Assembly (NCBI RefSeq): GCF_003851685.1
Contig: NZ_CP027727.1
Coordinates: 3,286,001 to 3,350,000 of the forward strand
Length of the DNA: 64,000 nucleotides
Direction: 5' to 3'
DNA from: Pseudomonas sp. R5-89-07
GTDB lineage: Bacteria > Pseudomonadota > Gammaproteobacteria > Pseudomonadales > Pseudomonadaceae
In this document: positions 29,869 through 37,748 of the stretch, in pieces
How the letters are laid out: the number at the start of each line of letters is the position of its first letter
How positions within the stretch are numbered: the first letter of the stretch is position 1
The notes under the pieces: generated by a model
What the model saw: the letters and a program-made list of their open reading frames with translations, nothing else
Database searches by the model: none
What the model was told of the DNA's origin: nothing
Program-made: the position numbers and the translations under genes

Positions 29869-32475
29869 ATGACCAAGGCATCAGGCTTTCCAACCCGAGC
29901 CGTTATTGCTGTCGGCCTTCTTTCACTGCAGTACATCACTCCCCAGACCGCGCACTCCGCATGCGCCTTTACCCCAGGTCCCGGTAACGATACGTACGTG
30001 TGCGACAGCGGCACCAGTGCCACTGGCCTTACCGACCTGCAAGGCAATAACACCCTGACCCTGCCCTCTGGCGGCACCGGCACTATCAATGGCAGCGTCA
30101 CCTTTGGCGCAGGCGCCGATGCCGTGCGCATCGATTCAGGGGTGATCACCGGCGCAGTGCAGCAAGGCAACGGCGTCGATGACTTCATCATGAACGGCGG
30201 GCGAATCCAGTCCCTGGCCCAGGGCGATTCGCGCGACACCTTCCTGATGACCGGCGGCACCATCGTCGGCGCGTTCGAAGACGGCGACATCGCACGGCAA
30301 ACCGGTGGCACCATCGGCCGCGTCGACATGAAGCTCGACAATAACCTCTACGATATGTCCGGCGGCGCGATCCTGGGTAACCTGGTGACCGGCTTCGGCA
30401 CCGACACGATCATTGTTTCCGGCGGCACCATCGGCGGCAATATCAGTGTCAGCGGCGGCGATGACAGCATCACCGTCAGTGGCGGCGTGATCAATGGCGA
30501 GGTCCGCGCCAGTGTCGGCAACGATACATTCAATTGGCTGGGCGGCGGCCAGATCAAATCCGCCGTGCTGATGGGCGATGGCGATGACACCGCAATGCTG
30601 CGCGGCCTCAGTGAAAGCCAGTTGGCCAGCACGCCCTCCCTGGACGGCGGGCTGGGCAATGATCAACTGACCTTCGACAACGCCACCTCCGGCACGCCGG
30701 CGCGCTATGTCGGCTGGGAGACGGTCAACCTCAACAACGCCTCGCGCTTTGACCTGGCCGGGGATTTTTTTCTCGGCGACAGTACCAGCAGCACCGGCAC
30801 GTTCAACATCGATGGCAGCAGTACGTTGGCCGTGACCCAGGGCGCGATTCGCCCCTATAGCGCGGGCCAACTGGCGACGCTGAATAACGCCGGCACGATT
30901 GACATGACCACCGGCAGCGCCAATGCCGGTGATGCCCTCACGGTGCATGGCAACTACGTGGGCAACAACGGTCAATTGTGGCTGCAGACCGTGCTGGGTG
31001 ATGACAACTCCGCCACGGACAAGTTGGTGGTGTCCGACGGCACGCTCAGCGGTCATACCCAGCTCGCCGTGACCAACCTCGGCGGTGCTGGTGGCTTTAC
31101 CCAGAACAACGGGATCGAGGTGGTGCAGGCCGTCAACGGCGCGGTCAGCAGCACGGATGCCTTTGCCTTGAAGGGCTCGGTGTCGGCCGGTGCCTATGAA
31201 TACCTGCTGTTCAAAGGCGGCGTCACCGCCGGTACGGAAAACAACTGGTACCTGCGCTCCTCGGTGGTCGCCGTGCAGCCGCCCGCCGTCCCGCCAGCAC
31301 CGCCCACCCCGCCGGTGGTGGTGCCTGTGCCACCGATTCCGCCAACGCCGCCTGTGGTCGGCCCCGATGAACCGCCGGTAGAACCACCGACCGCGCAACC
31401 GGTGGCGCCAGTCGAGCCCCCGGCGCCGCCGCCGAGCCAGGTCGCGGCGGCCACGTCACCGCAATCGGCCGCCAGCAACCCGGTGCTGCCAACGGCCGTG
31501 GCCGGTGCCGAGCCTATCGCGCTGTACCGCCTCGAAGTGCCGGTGTACTCGGTCGTGGTGCCAGCCGCGCAGATAATGACCCGAATGGCCCTAGGCACCT
31601 TTCATGACCGCCAGGGCGAGCAAAGCCTGCTCACTGAAAGCGGTGCGGTGCCGGCCGGTTGGGCGCGTGCCTACGGCAGCGACTTCAACAAGAGCTGGTC
31701 GGGCACCGTATCGCCAAGCTTCGACGGCAGCGTCAAGGGCTATCAGGTGGGGCATGATCTTTATGCGGCGCACACCAGTGGCGGGCAACTGCAACGCTTT
31801 GGCCTGTTCATCGGGCAGAGTCGCTTGAACGGAGACGTCAAGGGATTCGCCGAAGGCTTTGAGGACCGGCGCTCCGGACGGGTCAAGCTCGATGGCGACA
31901 ACTTCGGCGCCTACTGGACGCTCACCGACTCCGCGGGCGGATATGTGGATGTGGTCGCGATGTTTACGCACCTGGACGGCGATAACAAATCCGACCGTGG
32001 CGTGAAGATGAACACCAAGGGCCATGCCCTGGCGCTGTCCGCCGAAGCGGGTTATCCGTTTACCGTCTCCGAACATTGGGTGGTGGAGCCGCAAGCCCAG
32101 GTGATCCGCCAGACCATCGACCTGGACAGCCAGAACGACGGCATTTCCAAGGTGTCGTTCGATTCCCAGGAATACTGGACCGGCCGAGTCGGTGCGCGCC
32201 TCAAGGGCCGCTACCGGGTGGGCAACACGCCAGTGGAGCCTTACCTGCGCGGCAACGTGTGGCGTACGTTCGGCGGTAGCGACACGGTGACCTTTGATGA
32301 TGTGGACCGCATCAAGAGCGACCACAAGTCGTCCAGCGCCGATGTGGGCGTAGGGGTTGTGGCCCAACTGTCGTCAGCGGTGAGTGTCTACCTGGCGGCG
32401 GACTACAACACCAACCTGGACGGCAACGCCCTGGAAGGTGTCAGTGGCAACGCCGGTGTGCGCATGAGCTGGTGA
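29869..32475 (+). CDS. Type Va autotransporter with GG-repeat passenger
   Basis: 868 residues. A signal peptide is followed by the mature start near residue 32 (TAHSA|CAFTPG). The passenger (about 32-460) carries irregular repeats of the form SGGxIxGxV and GDGDD/GNDT, suggesting a right-handed beta-helix. A proline-rich linker spans about 467-530. A C-terminal autotransporter beta-barrel (about 600-868) ends with the aromatic residue W (GNAGVRMSW). No catalytic triad or lipase GDS block is evident, so it is likely an adhesin-like surface protein, not EstA. It follows the mtl operon but is separated by a hairpin; a hairpin at 32491 follows it. Confidence 0.9.
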   Translation: MTKASGFPTRAVIAVGLLSLQYITPQTAHSACAFTPGPGNDTYVCDSGTSATGLTDLQGNNTLTLPSGGTGTINGSVTFGAGADAVRIDSGVITGAVQQGNGVDDFIMNGGRIQSLAQGDSRDTFLMTGGTIVGAFEDGDIARQTGGTIGRVDMKLDNNLYDMSGGAILGNLVTGFGTDTIIVSGGTIGGNISVSGGDDSITVSGGVINGEVRASVGNDTFNWLGGGQIKSAVLMGDGDDTAMLRGLSESQLASTPSLDGGLGNDQLTFDNATSGTPARYVGWETVNLNNASRFDLAGDFFLGDSTSSTGTFNIDGSSTLAVTQGAIRPYSAGQLATLNNAGTIDMTTGSANAGDALTVHGNYVGNNGQLWLQTVLGDDNSATDKLVVSDGTLSGHTQLAVTNLGGAGGFTQNNGIEVVQAVNGAVSSTDAFALKGSVSAGAYEYLLFKGGVTAGTENNWYLRSSVVAVQPPAVPPAPPTPPVVVPVPPIPPTPPVVGPDEPPVEPPTAQPVAPVEPPAPPPSQVAAATSPQSAASNPVLPTAVAGAEPIALYRLEVPVYSVVVPAAQIMTRMALGTFHDRQGEQSLLTESGAVPAGWARAYGSDFNKSWSGTVSPSFDGSVKGYQVGHDLYAAHTSGGQLQRFGLFIGQSRLNGDVKGFAEGFEDRRSGRVKLDGDNFGAYWTLTDSAGGYVDVVAMFTHLDGDNKSDRGVKMNTKGHALALSAEAGYPFTVSEHWVVEPQAQVIRQTIDLDSQNDGISKVSFDSQEYWTGRVGARLKGRYRVGNTPVEPYLRGNVWRTFGGSDTVTFDDVDRIKSDHKSSSADVGVGVVAQLSSAVSVYLAADYNTNLDGNALEGVSGNAGVRMSW

Positions 32476-32490
32476 CCCGCAAACGACACT

Positions 32491-32512
32491 GGGCCTGGCG
32501 AACGCCAGGCCC
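32491..32512. terminator. Bidirectional hairpin between convergent genes
   Basis: Perfect nine-base arms GGGCCTGGC (32491-32499) and GCCAGGCCC (32504-32512) with a four-base loop. It lies 16 bases after the autotransporter stop and 10 bases past the end of the convergent DUF1652 gene. No T-run on either side, so termination strength is uncertain. Confidence 0.6.
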
Positions 32513-32521
32513 ACGGGCCAC

Positions 32522-32794
32522 TCAGACGTAATAACCACGCCCTCCTGCTCGCTGCAGGACAGGGGCGTGGGTGTGCCTGAGTTCTTCGCGCAATTCGGAG
32601 ATCAGGTTGCAAATGGCTCGACTGCTGTCGAGCTTGTCCGCGCTTATACCCTTGACCTCCAGGTCCACACGTTCACGGTCGCGGTCGTCATAGACCCTGA
32701 TCGTCAGCGAAGCGTCTTCGGCTTTGGTGCACTCACACCGTTTAGGCAGGAAACTTCCTTCAATAATACTGCGAAGCTCTAGTTCCGAAAGCAT
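32522..32794 (-). CDS. DUF1652 family protein
   Basis: 90-residue protein beginning MLSELELRSIIEGSFLPKRCECT, a close match to the Pseudomonas DUF1652 family. It also carries the family's ISADKLDSSRAICNLISELREEL block. Function unknown; no membrane segment or signal peptide. AAAGGAGAGG lies just upstream of the ATG at 32794. Two tandem hairpins lie in its leader at 32843-32885. Confidence 0.85.
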   Translation of the reverse strand: MLSELELRSIIEGSFLPKRCECTKAEDASLTIRVYDDRDRERVDLEVKGISADKLDSSRAICNLISELREELRHTHAPVLQRAGGRGYYV

Positions 32795-33029
32795 GGCTAA
32801 CCTCTCCTTTTTTTGAGACTGCCAACAGATTTATAGGTATCGCGCAGGCACTTGCCTGCGGCGTCTTGCCAGCCCTGGAAGACGCTTTCTTCAGAAGCCT
32901 ACTCGGCAAAATCCACTGCTGTTGTAACCTTTCTTCATAAGCATCCCGCTTGGTTATATAAGCATTAACTCAGTTTAGGGATCATCGTCGAACCGCATCG
33001 ATTAAACGTTTAACCCACAAGGTCGTGCC

Positions 33030-33056
33030 AGCCGCTAACTTGCGCGGCTTTTTTTT
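33030..33056 (+). terminator. Intrinsic terminator without an evident upstream gene
   Basis: Stem AGCCGC (33030-33035) / GCGGCT (33044-33049) with eight consecutive T's from 33049 to 33056. The nearest + strand gene upstream ends 550 bases earlier and has its own hairpin, so this may end a small RNA or attenuate the ParD-like/MAP operon. Confidence 0.7.
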
Positions 33057-33127
33057 CAGCAACATATGGCAAACAAATGCAGACGCCACCGTTCAGCGCG
33101 AGGGGCTTTACGCAAGACATACGAAAC

Positions 33128-33144
33128 ATATACGATTCGTATAT
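33128..33144. promoter_or_regulatory. Perfect inverted repeat before the ParD-like gene, probable operator
   Basis: ATATACGA (33128-33135), one central T, TCGTATAT (33137-33144). An additional direct half-site ATACGA lies at 33119-33124. The repeat ends 22 bases before the ATG at 33167, where it could overlap a promoter. ParD-like proteins are expected to bind DNA, so autoregulation is a reasonable guess. Confidence 0.6.
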
Positions 33145-33166
33145 TCCATCCTGTACAGTGACACCT

Positions 33167-33370
33167 ATGGGCATCGTCAAGATCACCGACCCACTGCACG
33201 AACAACTCCGTCTGGCCAGCGCCGCAATGGACCGTTCCATCAACGCCCAGGCCGAATTCTGGATCAAGATCGGCCTGCTGGCCGAGCTCAACCCGCACCT
33301 GCCCTACAACGAGCTGATCAACAAGCTGTTGCTGGACAAGCCCGACCTGATCCGAGGGCGCAGTCAATGA
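33167..33370 (+). CDS. ParD-like ribbon-helix-helix family protein
   Basis: 67-residue protein MGIVKITDPLHEQLRLASAAM with DRSINAQAEFWIKIGLLAEL, resembling ParD-like (DUF3423) proteins. A beta strand followed by two helices is the ribbon-helix-helix DNA-binding pattern of antitoxins. No ParE-type toxin follows. Instead the stop overlaps the start of a methionine aminopeptidase gene (ATGA at 33367-33370). The frame is open upstream to 33077, but the ATG at 33167 fits the family and leaves the operator outside the gene. Whether it is an antitoxin is unknown. Confidence 0.75.
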   Translation: MGIVKITDPLHEQLRLASAAMDRSINAQAEFWIKIGLLAELNPHLPYNELINKLLLDKPDLIRGRSQ

Positions 33371-34122
33371 TCAAGACGTCACAACAGCTCGCGGTGATGC
33401 GCGAATCCGGGCGCCTGCTCGCCCAGGTATTCAGTATGCTTGACGGCTTTGTCGCCGCCGGCCGCTCCACTCTGGAACTGGACAGCGCCGTCGAAGCCTT
33501 CATCCGCCAGGAGTTGAAGGCCCGCCCGGCCAGCCTCGGGCAATATGACTATCCCTTCTGCATCAATACCTCGATCAACGAAGTGGTGTGCCATGGCATG
33601 CCCAGCGCGAAGGAAATCCTCAAGGACGGCGACATCATCAACATCGACATCACCCTGGAAAAAGGCGGCTTTATCGCCGACTCCAGCAAGATGTACATGA
33701 TCGGCACCGTCACCCCCAAGGCGCGGCGGCTGGTGGAGATAACCTTCGAGGCGATGTGGGCCGGCATCCGCCAGGTCCGGCCCGGTGCCCGCCTGGGTGA
33801 TATCGGCCATGCGATCCAGCGTCACGCCCAGGCTAACGGCTACAGCGTGGTGCGTGAATACTGCGGCCATGGCATCGGCCGGGAAATGCACGAAGAACCG
33901 CAAATCCTGCATTTCGGCCGCCCCGGCACCGGGCTGGAACTGCGTGAAGGCATGGTGTTTACCATTGAGCCAATGCTCAACCAGGGCAGCGCCAAGGTGC
34001 GCAACCTCAAAGATGGCTGGACGGTGGTGACCAAGGACAACAGCCTGTCGGCGCAATGGGAACATACCGTGGCGGTAACGGCGGACGGCTTTGAAGTCCT
34101 GACCCTGCAACCCACCGCCTGA
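33367..34122 (+). CDS. map: Type I methionine aminopeptidase (probable second copy)
   Basis: 251-residue cytosolic metalloprotease that removes initiator methionine. The metal ligands are in place: D in INIDITLEKGGF, D in IADSSKMY, H in GHGIGREMHEEP, E in FTIEPML and E in WEHTVAV; substrate histidine is in VVCHGMPS. Pseudomonas has an essential map next to rpsB, which is not here, so this is most likely an additional copy. The start overlaps the ParD-like stop by four bases, implying coupled translation. Confidence 0.9.
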   Translation: MIKTSQQLAVMRESGRLLAQVFSMLDGFVAAGRSTLELDSAVEAFIRQELKARPASLGQYDYPFCINTSINEVVCHGMPSAKEILKDGDIINIDITLEKGGFIADSSKMYMIGTVTPKARRLVEITFEAMWAGIRQVRPGARLGDIGHAIQRHAQANGYSVVREYCGHGIGREMHEEPQILHFGRPGTGLELREGMVFTIEPMLNQGSAKVRNLKDGWTVVTKDNSLSAQWEHTVAVTADGFEVLTLQPTA

Positions 34123-34150
34123 ACAGCCTTCAGCGTTGGAATGAGGCGCG

Positions 34151-35737
34151 CTACCACACTTGCCCTTGACGTTTGAGCTCCAGGCGCCGCACGAACTCCT
34201 CCAGCACCAAGCCATAGAGGTCGTCCTGCAAATAGGCATCCTCGATGCCCGCGTCCAGATTGGGGTTGTCGTTGACCTCGATCACCACCACTTTGTCACC
34301 GGACTGCTTGAGGTCTACGCCGTAGAGGCCATCGCCGATCAGGTTGGCGGTTTTCACCGCCAGTTCCACCACCGCCTTGGGCGCTTCGTGGACCGCCAGG
34401 GTGCGGCATTCGCCGTTGATGTCCTGGCCAATGGCCTTGTGGTTGTAGATCTGCCAATGGCCCTTGGACATGAAGTACTGGCAGGCAAAGATCGGCTTGC
34501 GGTTGAGCACGCCGATACGCCAGTCGTACTCGGTGTAGAAGAATTCCTGAGCGAGCAGCAGCACCGAATGCTCGAACAACTCGGCGGTGGCCTTGAGCAA
34601 CGCCGCCTGGCTTTCTACCTTGATCACCCCACGGGAAAAGCAACCGTCGGGGATCTTCAGCACCAACGGGAAGCCCAGGCGCTCGCCGACCCGTTCGAAG
34701 TCTTCCGGTCGCTCCTTGTAGAGAATTTCGGTGGCGGGCATGCCCAATTGATGGCTGTTGAGCAGATCGGTGAGGTAAACCTTGTTGGTACAGCGCAGGA
34801 TCGATGCCGGGTCGTCCATCACCACCAGGCCCTCGCTCTCGGCTTTCTTGGCGAAGCGATAGGTGTGGTTGTCGACGCTGGTGGTCTCGCGGATCAACAA
34901 GGCGTCGTACTCGGCCAGGCGCGAGTAATCCTTGCGCTCGATCAGGTCCACATCGATGCCCAGGCCCTTGCCTACCCGTACGAAATTCTCCAGCGCTTGC
35001 GCGTTGGACGGCGGCAGTTGCTCGTGGGGATCGTGGAGGATCGCCAGATCATAACGGGCCAGTCGGCGCGAGCGTGGTTGGCGCCAGATCTTGCGGCTGA
35101 AGTTGTCGAGGGCGTGGGCGAATTGGTCTTCCTGATCATCGCGCAACTTATGCAATACGCCGGACTTGACCCCTTCGATGTGCCAGCCGTTATTCTTTTT
35201 GAAATCAACCAAGAGGATCGGACACGGAAACGCTTCAAACAATTGACGGGCCAAGTCCTGCAACGGCTCTATATTGGTTCGACCGAAATAAAGTGTCAGG
35301 GTAAAGCCTTCGGTATTGCTGTAAAGATGGTGACTCAAGGCTTTATCGAGGGTTTTATCCAAGTCGTCCAGGGCCAGGCCGTACAACGCCTTTTTCGTCA
35401 GTTCGCTGATCGTGCGCACCGATGGAATCACCTTGTGCCCCCGCGCTTCGGCCAGCAGGGAACAGTAGTAGCCATGCCCCAGGTACTTGTAGCCGCGGCA
35501 CAGGTTGATCACCTGCACGCGCTTGCCCGTCTCGTTTTCCCGGGTCTGTTCCAGGTATTCCTGGGCAGTCACAATGTCTTCACTGGGGAAGTAGGAGGCC
35601 CAGTCTTCCTTGCGTTCGACAATAATCACGACTTGGCTTGCACCTTTGGACGGGGCCGAAAAATAACCGTTGGAAGTTATTGTCGCCGCGACTGTTTGCT
35701 CGGATACTTCACGCCAATGACTTTGTACCGCCGACAT
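34151..35737 (-). CDS. RimK-family ATP-grasp ligase with RLAN N-terminal domain
   Basis: 528 residues: an N-terminal RimK-like ATP-grasp-associated domain (about 30-200, SQVVIIVERKEDWASYFP) and a C-terminal ATP-grasp domain (about 250-510). Visible ATP-grasp elements include RETTSVDNHTYRFA, DDPASILRCTNKVYL, PLVLKIPDGCFSRGVIKV and VVVIEVNDNPNLDAGIED, the Mg2+-binding end. It is much longer than ribosomal-S6 ligase RimK (about 300). It should form a peptide or amide bond to a carboxylate; substrate unknown. It is divergent from a GNAT-peptidase C39 pseudogene 94 bases away, its usual partner. Confidence 0.85.
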   Translation of the reverse strand: MSAVQSHWREVSEQTVAATITSNGYFSAPSKGASQVVIIVERKEDWASYFPSEDIVTAQEYLEQTRENETGKRVQVINLCRGYKYLGHGYYCSLLAEARGHKVIPSVRTISELTKKALYGLALDDLDKTLDKALSHHLYSNTEGFTLTLYFGRTNIEPLQDLARQLFEAFPCPILLVDFKKNNGWHIEGVKSGVLHKLRDDQEDQFAHALDNFSRKIWRQPRSRRLARYDLAILHDPHEQLPPSNAQALENFVRVGKGLGIDVDLIERKDYSRLAEYDALLIRETTSVDNHTYRFAKKAESEGLVVMDDPASILRCTNKVYLTDLLNSHQLGMPATEILYKERPEDFERVGERLGFPLVLKIPDGCFSRGVIKVESQAALLKATAELFEHSVLLLAQEFFYTEYDWRIGVLNRKPIFACQYFMSKGHWQIYNHKAIGQDINGECRTLAVHEAPKAVVELAVKTANLIGDGLYGVDLKQSGDKVVVIEVNDNPNLDAGIEDAYLQDDLYGLVLEEFVRRLELKRQGQVW

Positions 35738-35831
35738 AATATTTGATCCGCTTTAGAGAACTCGACCTTTTCTATTAAGCACGATCTTTTAGAGAAGTCC
35801 CGTTTCGTTACGCAACTTTTACGGCGGTCAT

Positions 35832-36455
35832 ATGGCTCTTTCCTTTGCGCTGCAACCCCCTGCGATGTGCCTGAACTGGTGGCACTGGAACAGCACTGCT
35901 TCACCACCGACCGGCTGTCATCGCGCAGTTTCCAATGGATGGTCAGCCGCGCCCATGGCCAGTTGCTGGTGGCGCAAAACGACGGTCAATTGCTGGGCTA
36001 TGCACTGGTGCTGTTTCACCGTGGTACTTCGCTGGCGCGCCTGTATTCCATTGCCATTGCCGAGCCTGCGCGCGGCCTGGGGCTGGGCAAAGAGTTGCTC
36101 GCACGTATCGAGGCAATCGCGGTGGAACACGACTGCGCCTACCTGCGCCTGGAAGTGCGCAGCGATAACCCCGGTGCCCTCGCGCTGTATGAACGCAGTG
36201 GCTACCGGCGCTTCGCCCTGATCAACGACTATTACGAAGACCACACCGCCGCCCTGCGCCTGGAAAAGCGCATCGTCCAGCATCAGGTCGCGCGCCCGCA
36301 AAGCGTGCCGTATTACCAGCAGACCACTGACCTCAGCTGAGGCGCCGCGCGCCTGCTGATGGCCATAGCATCTGCCGGTCGGCCAGAGGGAATTCGAGCG
36401 CATGTGCCGGTTCGCTCACAGCAAACTGCGTGCGGCGGTGGTGGTCTTCAAGCCA
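35832..36455 (+). pseudogene. Broken GNAT acetyltransferase-peptidase C39 fusion
   Basis: The GNAT half is readable from a GTG at 35867 to the stop at 36340 (157 residues), with the acetyl-CoA loop RGLGLGKELL. It ends VPYYQQTTDLS, where intact fusions continue TCGP, the start of the C39 protease. In frame past the TGA the sequence reads GAARLLMAIA, so the stop sits where the catalytic cysteine codon should be. From 36369 another frame reads HLPVGQREFERMCRF then SKLRAAVVVF, the family's C-terminus; about 170 residues between are missing. The likely original start (ATG 35832, MALSFALQP) is out of frame, after a CCCCC run. The GNAT part may still be made. Family comparison is from memory. Confidence 0.75.
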
Positions 36456-37533
36456 CCTGCCGGATGCCGGCCTTGGCTTCGAGTTCGCGCACCAGCGGCA
36501 ATACCCGCTTGCCGAAGTACTCGACTTCTTCCTGGAAGTGCAGGAAGCCAGCCAGCACCAGGTCCACGCCCACCGCCTTGAGCGCAACGATGCGCTCGGC
36601 GATCTGTTGCGGCGTGCCGATCAGGTTGGTCTTGAAGCCGTCGTTGTACTGCACCAGGTCCTCGAAACTGGACTTGGCCCAGTTACCCTCGCCTTCCGGT
36701 GAGGCCTTGCCCGCTTGTTTGGCCGCATCACCAAAGGCGTTGACCGCTTCCGGGTCGGCCTGGTCGATGATCTCGGCCAGCACGGCGCGCGCCTCTTCCT
36801 CGGTGTCACGGGCGATGATAAAGGCGTTGACGCCGACTTTGACCGAATGGTTATTGGCCGCCGCCTTGGCGCGGATGTCATCGACCTGGGCCTTGATGCC
36901 TTCCGGGGTGTTGCCGTTGGTGAAGTACCAGTCCGACACCCGCGCGGCCATGTCCCGTGCCGCTCGCGAACTGCCGCCCTGGAATACTTCCGGCTGGCCC
37001 AGCGGCTTGGGTTTGAGGGTGTAATTATTGAAGCGGTAGAAGTCGCCCTTGAAGGTGAAGTCATCCTGGGTCCAGATACCTTTCAACGAGCGGATGAACT
37101 CTTCGGAGCGGCGATAGCGCTCATCGTGCTCCAGCCACGGCTCACCAATGGCCTGGAACTCGCCCTTGAACCAGCCGCTGACGATATTCACCGCGATACG
37201 GCCATTGGTGAGCTGGTCAATGGTCGCCAGCTGCTTGGCCGCCAGCGCCGGTTGCCACGGGCCCGGCAGGATCGCCGCGATCACCTTGAGGGTCGTGGTG
37301 GCCGCGAGCAGCGCGTGGCTGAAGGCTACCGACTCATGCTGGTTCTCGGCGCCGTAGCCGGCGGTGAAGCGGATCTGGGTCAAGCCGTACTCGAAGCCGG
37401 CGGCTTCGGCCAGTTGCGCCAGTTTGCGGTTGTAGTCGATGCCCCAGTGGGTGCGTTGCTCGATCTTGCTGACCACCAGCCCACCGCTGACGTTGGGCAC
37501 CCAATAGGCAAATTTCACGGCTTGCTGACTCAT
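36448..37533 (-). CDS. sfnG: FMNH2-dependent dimethylsulfone monooxygenase SfnG
   Basis: 361-residue bacterial luciferase-like monooxygenase that cleaves dimethylsulfone to methanesulfinate for use as a sulfur source. The N-terminus MSQQAVKFAYWVPNVSGGLVVSK is characteristic of SfnG. NIVSGWFKGEF, HDERYRRSEEF and VFQGGSSRAARD are the flavin/sulfonate-pocket segments shared with SsuD. It needs a separate FMN reductase, not present here. A near-consensus sigma-54 promoter lies 41-57 bases before the ATG. It converges with the GNAT/C39 remnant and overlaps its last bases. Confidence 0.9.
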   Translation of the reverse strand: MSQQAVKFAYWVPNVSGGLVVSKIEQRTHWGIDYNRKLAQLAEAAGFEYGLTQIRFTAGYGAENQHESVAFSHALLAATTTLKVIAAILPGPWQPALAAKQLATIDQLTNGRIAVNIVSGWFKGEFQAIGEPWLEHDERYRRSEEFIRSLKGIWTQDDFTFKGDFYRFNNYTLKPKPLGQPEVFQGGSSRAARDMAARVSDWYFTNGNTPEGIKAQVDDIRAKAAANNHSVKVGVNAFIIARDTEEEARAVLAEIIDQADPEAVNAFGDAAKQAGKASPEGEGNWAKSSFEDLVQYNDGFKTNLIGTPQQIAERIVALKAVGVDLVLAGFLHFQEEVEYFGKRVLPLVRELEAKAGIRQVA

Positions 37534-37573
37534 TGAATAGTTCCTCGCACACAGGGATGTATCCAGTTACTGA

Positions 37574-37590
37574 GCAGCAAGCGTGCCAGG
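37574..37590 (-). promoter_or_regulatory. Sigma-54 promoter of sfnG
   Basis: On the minus strand: TGGCACG, four bases, CTGCT, with GG and GC exactly ten bases apart. Only one base of the TTGC part deviates from consensus. Transcription would begin near 37562, giving a 29-base leader to the ATG at 37533. Confidence 0.75.
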
Positions 37591-37615
37591 CCGGGAAAAC
37601 GCCCAGGCCAGGCGT

Positions 37616-37693
37616 GCTGCACCGATTGCAGCGTGGGCACGCTGATGTCCCAGACTGTGCGGGTTTGTCGATCAGCTGTTGCCAGGGCAACAG
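37616..37693. promoter_or_regulatory. Inverted repeats between the divergent sigma-54 promoters, candidate enhancer sites
   Basis: Three short palindromes: GCTGCA-N5-TGCAGC (37616-37632), GCGTG-GG-CACGC (37631-37642), and a perfect eight-base pair CTGTTGCC-AG-GGCAACAG (37676-37693). SfnR-type enhancer-binding proteins act from such positions; which repeat is bound is not known. Confidence 0.5.
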
Positions 37694-37734
37694 TGGCTGA
37701 AGACTTCAGCCCGTAAATACGGGCGTCGGCCCCC

Positions 37735-37748
37735 GGCACGGACTGTGC
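37735..37748 (+). promoter_or_regulatory. Sigma-54 promoter of the acyl-CoA-dehydrogenase-like gene
   Basis: GGCACGGACTGTGC: GG and GC ten bases apart, in the context CCGGCACG-N4-GTGCA (consensus TGGCACG-N4-TTGCA). Transcription would start near 37760, 27 bases before the ATG at 37787. Confidence 0.65.

Larger units (their letters stand above)
32795..33166. other. Gene-free region: DUF1652 leader hairpins, + strand terminator, ParD-like operator
   Basis: No coding region is supported in these 372 bases. From left to right: hairpin CGCAGGCA/TGCCTGCG at 32843-32860; hairpin GCGTCTT(g)CCAG/CTGGAAGACGC at 32861-32885 followed by TTTCTTC; a 12-base palindrome TTAAACGTTTAA at 33002-33013; an intrinsic terminator at 33030-33056 on the + strand; and an inverted repeat at 33128-33144. 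A terminator reading rightward with no gene just upstream hints at a small RNA or an attenuated leader starting in about 32890-32990. Confidence 0.6.

Noticed and set aside
33167-34122. Calling the ParD-like/MAP pair a proven toxin-antitoxin system
   Set aside because: No ParE-like toxin is present, and nothing in the sequence shows that the aminopeptidase is toxic. Kept only as a hypothesis.
34151-35737. Naming the ATP-grasp gene rimK (ribosomal S6 modification)
   Set aside because: RimK is about 300 residues with no such N-terminal domain; this protein is 528 residues and belongs to a different RimK-like subgroup.
35832-35917. ATG at 35832 as the start of a separate protein (MALSFALQPPAM...)
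   Set aside because: The frame gives no family match after the first dozen residues; the neighbouring frame continues into the GNAT domain, so this is better explained as the displaced start of the broken fusion gene.
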